Shown here one piece after another: positions 57,376 through 64,000 of a stretch of DNA of 64,000 bases (positions are counted from its first letter, which is position 1; every line of letters starts with the position of its first letter). Below the pieces are notes generated by a model that saw only the letters and a list, made by a program, of their open reading frames with translations, did not search any database and had not been told where the DNA came from. Both the position numbers and the translations under genes were made by a program. Origin of the DNA: Cephalotus follicularis (lineage: Eukaryota > Streptophyta > Magnoliopsida > Oxalidales > Cephalotaceae); contig BDDD01002926.1 in assembly GCA_001972305.1 (NCBI GenBank), positions 1 through 64,000 on the forward strand, in the 5' to 3' direction.

Positions 57376-58481
57376 CTAGATCTTCAATGCAAACACCACT
57401 GCTACCAACTCAAGATCATGTGTAGGATAGTTGACCTCATAAGGCTTCAACTGTCTTGAAGCATAAGCTACCACATGACCGTGCTGCATCAAAACACACC
57501 CCAAACCTTTCTTAGAAGCATCTCTATATATCTGGTATCCACCTGACCTAGATGGTAAACGAAGAATCGGTGCTGACACAAGACCATTCTTCAGTTTCTT
57601 GAAGCTTGCTTCGCGCTCTTCATTCCATTCAAACTTAGCTCCCTTTCTCATAAGCTGAGTTAGTGGTAAGGCTATTGAGGAAAAACCTTCCACAAACCGC
57701 CTATAGTATCCAACCAAACCCAAGAAGCTCCTAACCTCCGTCACTGTGGTAGGACTCAGCCATTTAGTAATAGCCTAAACTTTAGCAGGATCCACACTAA
57801 TCCCATCAGCTATAACCACATGAACCAAAAACACCACATGTTTCAGCCAGAACTCACACTTCGAGAACTTCGTATATAGTTGATTCTCCCTTAGAATACT
57901 CAACACTATACGAAGATGTTCTTCATGTTCTTCCTTCAACTTGGAATACACACGAATGTCATCTATGAACACAATTAAAAACTGGTCCAAGTACTCATGA
58001 AACACCAGACTCATCAGATCCATGAAAACTGTCGGGACATTAGTAAGTCCGAAAGGCATCACCAGAAACTCATAATGCCCATACCGAGTACGGAAGGTAG
58101 TTTTAGGCACATCTTCATCCTTTATCCGAAGTTGATGATATCCCGATCTCAAATCGATCTTAGAGAAATACCGAGCACCTTGGAGTTGATCAAACAAGCC
58201 ATCAATCCTAGGCAAAGGGTATTTATTCCAAACGGTAATCCGATTCAACTCTTTGTAGTCTATGCATAGCCTCATAGATCCGTCTTTCTTCTTCACAAAA
58301 GAACCGGAGCACCCCACAGAGAAACACTAGGCCGAATGAAACCCCGATCCAACAGCTCTTGCAACTGTTCTTTCAACTCTTGCAGTTCCAACGGTGCCAT
58401 CCTGTAAGGTGCCTTAGATATTGGTGCCACTCTAGGAATGAGTTCAAAGGTAAACTCCACTTCCCTTTACGGTGGCAAACC
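57376..58481 (-). pseudogene. E reverse transcriptase and RNase H start
   Basis: After a frameshift near 58320-58480 the RT is in one frame. It shows [52 protein letters not shown] (first catalytic Asp), [12 protein letters not shown] and [13 protein letters not shown] at 57775-57777 (Glu codon in the family) precedes the connection ([16 protein letters not shown]) and RNase H ([27 protein letters not shown]). YRDAS keeps the first Asp and DLE keeps the Glu. It ends at the TAG at 57376. Confidence 0.87.
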
Positions 58482-60179
58482 CTATAACTCCTCCAGAAAC
58501 ACATCGGCAAACTCTCGTACTACAGGATAGTCTTCAAGGCGAGGCTCAACCTTTGAGACATCCTTCACAACAGCTAAGAAACCTTCAGCACCCTTAGCCA
58601 CCAACTTCCTAGCCTTCAAAGCAGATATAACCTTCACTTCTTTTCTTGGCTGTGAACCCTGATAAATAAAATCAGGCCTATTCACATCCCCAAACAGAAC
58701 CCTCCGAGCATAGCAATCAATCGTAGCTCGATGATGATCGAACCAATTCATACCCAGAATCATATCGAAGTCGTACATATAGATAGGAAGAAGATCCGTA
58801 TCACGAATTCAATCATCAAAAACAAGAGGGCAAGCATAAAAACACTCAACTATCACAATAGAAGAACCCGTAGGGGTCAAAAGAACCAAAGTTGGATCAA
58901 GCAACTGAGAAGACATCCCAAGATGCCGAACAAAAGACCTCGCTACAACTGAGTGGGTCGATCCAGTATCATACAAAACATAAGCTTTACGGTCACCGAC
59001 ATAAATAAAGCCCAAAACAGTACCTGGTGCATTAGCAGCCTGCTGTGTCGTGATAGCAAAAACACGACCTCCCACATTGCGCTGTCCATGATCTGCATTG
59101 TTCCCCCTCCTTTCCTTCACACGAGGATCAGGACAATCCTTCATGAAATGCCCCTTCTGACCACTTACAAAAAAGGCCCTGATAGCCTTATAGCACACTC
59201 CCACTAGATGCTGTTTACCACAAGTGTCAGACTTGGCAATCTGAACATCCGTAGCTCCCTGTGTCTGCCTCTGATCATTACTGGGTTGTTGTTGTCCTCG
59301 GTTATCATTCCTCCTTCCTCGTTTGCCATTTCTATTCTTACTATTCTGTCCAGAACCTTGCCCTTGAGAATCTCCCCTGTTTCTCTTCTTGTCACTTTCC
59401 TGACAAGCTGCCTAGAAATCTAGCCTCTCCAACTCTATGTTCTTCACTGCATTTGCCACTTCAGAAACATCAGCAAACCTGGTATTAATCAGCTTACCCC
59501 GGAGCTGATAGTGCAACTTCCACTTGAACTTCTCAGCCTGGTCCAGTGCTGTCCCCACCGCGGACCCAACAAAACCAGCAAGCCTAGTGAAACGGGTCAG
59601 AAACTCCGTGACCGATTCTCCATCCTTCTGTCTTGTATTTATGAACTCCCTGGCATAAGCCTCTTTATCAGAAGTGGGAAAATACTGCTGATAGAAGACT
59701 TCACAAAACTCTGACCAGGTCAAAGCATCAACATAGTTACCACCCTTAGCCAAACCTAGAGTCTTCAACCATTTCTGAGGATCACCCTCAAGCTTGTAAG
59801 CAGCTAACTTAACCTTATGTTCGTCACTACAACCAAGCACATCGAAGATCTTGTCCATATGCGCAATCTAGTGCTCAGCCTCCATAGGAGTCACGGCTGC
59901 GCTGAAAGACTGTGGCCTCTGTTTCTGGAACCGCTCGAGCTAGATATAAGCAGATGTATCAGTCCTGTCCCCAGTTTCCCTTCCCAACTGAACATCAGCT
60001 GGAGCATTCTCCTCAGCAACTGGCTCCCTACGGACATGATCCTGATTTTGTTGATGCATCACACGTCGTACCTCCTGAGCGACTGCCTGACATACTAACT
60101 CTTCCTTAGACGACTCATTTCTGACTTCCTGAGCCTCAGTGAGTGCAGTACTCTAAGCTGCGTTCCTTGTACGTACCAT
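58482..60179 (-). pseudogene. E gag and protease
   Basis: From ATG 60179 one frame runs to the TAG at 58482-58484, broken by TAG near 60155, 59940-59942, 59868-59870 (Trp in the family) and 59412-59414, and TGA at 58809-58811. The gag body is at 59858-59415 (WLKTLGLAKGGNYVDALTWSEFCEVF; FTRFTRLAGF). The second zinc knuckle reads FFVSGQKGHFMKDC, where two Cys are Phe and Ser, so metal binding is lost. The protease has YVLYDTGSTHSVVARSF. The 58778-58485 part is the linker to RT (FDMILGMNWFDHHRATIDC). Confidence 0.85.
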
Positions 60180-60330
60180 TTACGAAAAGGCACTCAAAAC
60201 ATGAAACATTACAAAGAACAAAAACTGAAACAGAAAACATATCATAAGATCATAACGGAAAATCCTAACACAATGTCTACCCAATCTCATAGGTCAAACC
60301 TATTACGTCTTGTAAGGAAACAAAACATAA

Positions 60331-60343
60331 TTCTCCGATACCA
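60331..60343 (-). other. E primer-binding site (tRNA-Met type)
   Basis: The minus strand reads TGGTATCGGAGAA, five bases after the 5' LTR end at 60349. One base differs from the standard TGGTATCAGAG. Confidence 0.75.
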
Positions 60344-60348
60344 CAACC

Positions 60349-63143
60349 TATAACACCCCCGGAAGGCGAAAGTCGTCATAGGTCATAAAACAAAACCTAT
60401 CAACATAGCATAACTTAATTGAACATAAACATTACTTTATTAGCCAAAACGTGGCGGCCATAGCATAACTGAAAAACTGTTCAAAACTTAAAACTTAGCA
60501 TTTTCGGAAAACTTAAACATATTCCAAAAGTAACTTAAATAAACATAAACCATTAAGTATCTTTTTATTCATGACCAACTCTGACAGTAAACATATGGGA
60601 TCACACTCCTAGGGATCCAGAACATAAAGGTGATCATCTCTCATTCACACATTCCCCCGCTGCTCCTGATAACCTGCCGCATGAAAAACAAAACGCGGCT
60701 GAGCAAACCTCAGTACGGATAAAGAAAGTAAAAGCAGTAAACAATAAGTTTAAAAGCAGTAAGATTTCAATAAAACTCGTAACAGGAATCTTAAGCAATT
60801 AAAAATAGTTTAATCATTCTTTGAAATCATATTCAAATTTCCATAAAATACCAATTTCATATCTTTCGAATCATTTACGAAACATTTCAAAAACATCATT
60901 TCATGATTCATACTGAGCAACATACATATCACATTTCATAACATATATTGGCAAGGGAGGCGCTAATTCCACATGCCCATTATAATTGAAGTGTACGGCT
61001 CTACACAAGTCAATTCTCACATATCATTTCATATCACATATCCATATACTAGAATCGATTCATACGCCTCTATCACACATAGCGGATCCATAAATCCACC
61101 TCATGGGATTTATTCAAAACATTGAGAGATGTTATAGACTAATCACACAGCTACGAAAGTGTCATGTCCTCGTGCCAGGCCTACGACATGCCTATTGTAC
61201 GCCCCATAGGTGGGTACAATACTCAGTATTCAATCACTTTAAAAACACATCAATATGCTTTCTCAAAATATATTTGAAAATCGTTCACCAACGATATCAT
61301 AACATACATTTCATAGTCAAAACACCAACCCATTTATTTTCCGCTATAAAGAGATGATCATTGCATAACATATCGTAACGTATCATAGCATAAGAATAAA
61401 TTCGGGAACATTTAAATTCGTAAAATGTCAAAAACCGACTTTATTTTTGAAACATATCAAAACCATAAAACATAACCAAGTTCATAAAACGAAGGAACAT
61501 AGCATAAAACGAAACTGATTTTAGCTCGATAAAACCAGATAGCCAAAGAACGATAGAAATCCGTACCTTATGCGTTCACAAAAGCATTTACGGAATGATT
61601 ATTAAATCAACTCCCCTTTTGAAGCACAACAATCTAAAAGACACCAAACTACTCATATAAGGGTCTAAGAATTATTAGAGACATAAAATAGATTCATTAC
61701 AGTGCTTAGAAAAAGACCCGGATTGATTCAAAGAACAAATGGATTAAAACAGTTGAAAACAGAAATATTCTGGGCAAAACAGCCAACTGTCATAGAGCAC
61801 CAGTCGACTGGGGAAGCTTGGAAGTCGACTAATCAAAAGGGAAAGTCGACTACTCAAAACAGACTGCAGGCAGTCGTCTGTGATAGAGGTCCAGCCGACT
61901 GTGCATAGCAAGGCAGTTGACTGATTCATACAAACAGACGACTACACAACACAAGACAGTTGACTGTCCATAAAAACAACCGACTGTTCTGGACAACAGA
62001 ACAGCAGAACTTGACATTTTTCAATACAGAAACTATCTAAACATGAATGACATCATACCAGAGGCTTATACACATATACATATGACATTGTATGTTATTT
62101 TGATGACACAAAAACACAAAATTGACATGGGAATACATAAGCAGTGACTTAACTTCAAAAGAAAGAAAGAACCTTTAAACATATGCATACATATAAGTCC
62201 AAATCAGATTTTCTTGTCAAGTTATCTCTCATTACTTATAAAAACCAGATTACAGTTTATATGAGGTGTCTAAAGGTTGACCAACTGACTTAGAACGATA
62301 ATGACAACATGGCATGAATCGACAGGAAACCAAAACAATCTTTAACAACCTATTCGGCATGAATACAACATAACAAAGTGAAATAAACCGTCACAGCAGG
62401 ATTCACTAACCTGTAATGGTATTAAGAACCCAAAAAATAGCAGAAAGAATACCATTGAACAATGTCAAACGGCTGTACACAGGGACAAAAGAGAAGAGAA
62501 CAAATACACAACTCAAAGCTTGCCAAGGAAAGTATAACCATAAAACAACAAAAGACATCAAACAAACTTGATATTGATGAAGAGCGAAACAACACAAGAA
62601 CACAGCAATCTCAGCTTACACTTTCGGCAGTGACAGGCTAGAGGAATTCGGATGACATATCACAATGACAAAGGCATTCTTAAACGAGAAAAAGAAGAGA
62701 GAATTGAGGGATAGATAAGGAATATAGGGGACAAAATCAGATTGATAAGGAAAGAAGAGATTGAAAACGTGTGGGATTGATGAGGTAAAGAGAGAGTTAC
62801 GGGAGAGGGAGAGGAAAAAGAAGGAAAGAAGAAAAAAACGAAAAAGAAAAAAGAAAAAGAAAAAGAAAAAAAAGAAAAGGATTTTAAACTAAAAGGAATT
62901 ATTTTAATAAATTTCAAAATTGTAAAATAAGGTTTGATAAAATTAAAAAGACACAAACATAAGTTTTACCCGACATTGCATTAACATACCAACATATCCA
63001 AAGTTCAGGCTGATATCAGTCAGCCCAAAACACTTGGCCCAAAACAAGGGCAATCGGACTTTATAACAAAACAAAATTAAAAGCCCAAAAACAAACATAT
63101 AAAAAGTCCGTAAAACACATATACGAACAAGCAGGGTATTAAA
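60349..63143 (-). repeat. E 5' LTR (2795 bp)
   Basis: It ends (minus) GGGGTGTTATA at 60349 and starts near 63143 with TTTAATACCCTGC (3' copy: TGTAATACCCTGC), so its terminal bases have changed. It is otherwise close to 50369-55583 without C3. The GTCGAC cluster is at 61780-61990. Confidence 0.85.
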
Positions 63144-63162
63144 TCTATGGTGCATGTACCGT
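63144..63162. other. Unassigned 19-bp insert between the E LTR and C1 LTR
   Basis: TCTATGGTGCATGTACCGTA lies between the E LTR end and the first C1 LTR base. It matches neither. It may be filler DNA from repair at the junction. Confidence 0.35.
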
Positions 63163-63528
63163 AGCTAAACCTCCATGGCTTGATTTGTTTGTCATCCCTT
63201 AGGGTTAGGGATGTTAGGGTATGGGTTGATTGGATTTAGGCTAGGGTTTTATGTGTTTCCTTGTGAGCCTATGTTTGGAGTCTATTTGTAGGGTTTACGG
63301 TAACGCTAACGTTTTGACCCATTTTTCCCTATGCTTGGTTTTGGCTTTGGTCTGACTGGTTATTCAATTAGGGTTCCATGGCACTCATTGGGACAATTCA
63401 AACTTAGATTAGGGCATCCCATTTCTTGGGGATTAATCTATTGGTGAAAATTTAAAGTTAATCCGCCCTAAACCTTAATGTACTAATTGATAAGTTTTCC
63501 ACTGCGCGTGGGCCATGCGTTCCCAACA
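63163..63528 (+). repeat. C1 3' LTR, last segment
   Basis: It matches 9162-9522 of the 5' LTR (CCTTAGGGTTAGGGATG, ATTAATCTATTGGTGAAAA, ACTGCGCGTGGGCCATGC) and ends TTCCCAACA at 63528. Confidence 0.85.
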
Positions 63529-64000
63529 TAAGGAACGCCCGCATCACATCATAATCAAATAGTCATCACATATACATGCTTATGTGATGAACAAACAACA
63601 AAGAGAGTGAATAGAAGCTCCTTCTCATTTTCGGTACATGCTTGAGAAGATTACTCCAAGGGCTCCTCCAAGACGCCAAAATCTGCTGCTTCAAGCACCA
63701 AGAAAATTTGGCAGCCTTCCTTCTTCAAACACAATCCCTCTGCTAAGTAATATGATAATGCTCAGAAAAGGAGCATTGAAATTGACTAAGGTAGTCGATC
63801 ACAAGGCACCCTAGTTTAGCTCCAAGCTTGGTGAACAAAATTGGTGAAGGGATCTCAGAGAATTAAATGCTGGTTCCAAGGAATTTCACTTTCTCTGTTT
63901 TTACGCCAAAATGTCGCATTCTCCTTTTCTTCTTATGTTGTTTTCTCTAAGAAAACCACTACGCACCTCCCAACGTGCTACATCGTTTTCTCCAATGAGC
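63529..64000. other. Unassigned sequence right of C1
   Basis: No ORF of note, no LTR end and no RT sequence that would continue G1. It holds short segments such as 'AAGAAAATTTGGCAG' and 'TTTTCTCTAAGAAAACC' that look like an LTR R/U5 or untranslated leader on the minus strand, but I cannot place it. Confidence 0.3.

Larger units (their letters stand above)
50369..63143 (-). mobile_element. E: Ty3/gypsy Del/Tekay-type chromovirus in the C1 3' LTR
   Basis: On the minus strand: 5' LTR 63143-60349, PBS, gag-protease (60179-58482), RT, RNase H, integrase, chromodomain tail (stop 55637), polypurine tract, and 3' LTR (55583-50369), which holds solo LTR C3. The C1 LTR resumes on the right at about 63163. 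GCTAG at the left may match GCTAA at 63163-63167, but about 20 bp of unassigned bases intervene, so the TSD is uncertain. Confidence 0.87.
7329..63528 (+). mobile_element. C1: Ty1/copia retrotransposon, split by several later insertions
   Basis: C1 has a 5' LTR (7329-9522), PBS, a leader in pieces (9523-9743, 12454-13183, 17286-17714), gag-pol (17715-20808) up to the RT YMDD motif, and a fragmentary 3' LTR (49843-50368 plus about 63163-63528). LTR termini are TGTTGGGAATG and CATTCCCGACA (GCGTTCCCAACA in the 3' copy). Insertions inside it are N1, N2, G2 (with C2, G3 and a SIRE-like LTR) and E (with C3). The end of RT, RNase H, polypurine tract and the first part of the 3' LTR are missing at the junction near 49842. 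The flanks at 7324-7328 (ATTGG) and 63529-63533 (TAAGG) are not a matching TSD. Confidence 0.8.

Overview
The window is plant nuclear DNA, most likely from a eudicot, and is made almost entirely of LTR retrotransposons nested inside one another. I infer a plant from Ty3/gypsy chromovirus pol genes of the Del/Tekay type, Ty1/copia gag and pol, tRNA-Met primer-binding sites of the TGGTATCAGAG type, and a plant-specific 'putative plant transposon protein' ORF. I cannot name the species. I found no intact host gene, rRNA, tRNA gene or CRISPR array. Every element coding region is broken by stops, frameshifts or deletions. Most nested elements have their own polarity, and several insertions carry exact 5-bp target-site duplications (TSDs).

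Layout. (1) 1-2718: right part of an LTR element (A) carrying the plant transposon-protein ORF, a polypurine tract and a 528-bp LTR. (2) 2719-7328: decayed minus-strand gypsy element G1 (3' LTR fragment, integrase, RNase H, RT), with a solo LTR at 4783-6249 (TSD GATGA). (3) 7329-63528: a plus-strand copia element (C1) that has been blown apart. Its 5' LTR is 7329-9522 and its leader holds a solo LTR N1 (9744-12453, TSD TGCTG) and a damaged gypsy N2 (13184-17285). Its gag-pol is 17715-20808. A large gypsy G2 starts at 20809, inside the RT. Fragments of the C1 3' LTR are at 49843-50368 and about 63163-63528.

Inside G2 (20809-49842) lies minus-strand copia C2 (26726-45424). Inside the C2 5' LTR lies minus-strand gypsy G3 (35547-44688, TSD GCCTA). 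A SIRE-like LTR (45439-46793) abuts C2. The C1 3' LTR is split by minus-strand chromovirus E (50369-63143), whose own 3' LTR holds a solo copia LTR C3 (52636-55077, TSD GTGAC). The order of insertion is therefore C1, then G2, then C2, then G3, and on the other arm C1, then E, then C3.

The most unusual signal is a set of dense clusters of a short motif with a GTCGAC or CGTCGACG core (with TCAACG, TTGACG and TCGATG variants). They occur in the LTRs or promoter-proximal DNA of at least five otherwise different element families, often just upstream of a TATA-like box. Element E has its own version built on AGTCGACTG. The shared motif is not explained by common descent of the LTRs, whose other sequence does not align by eye.
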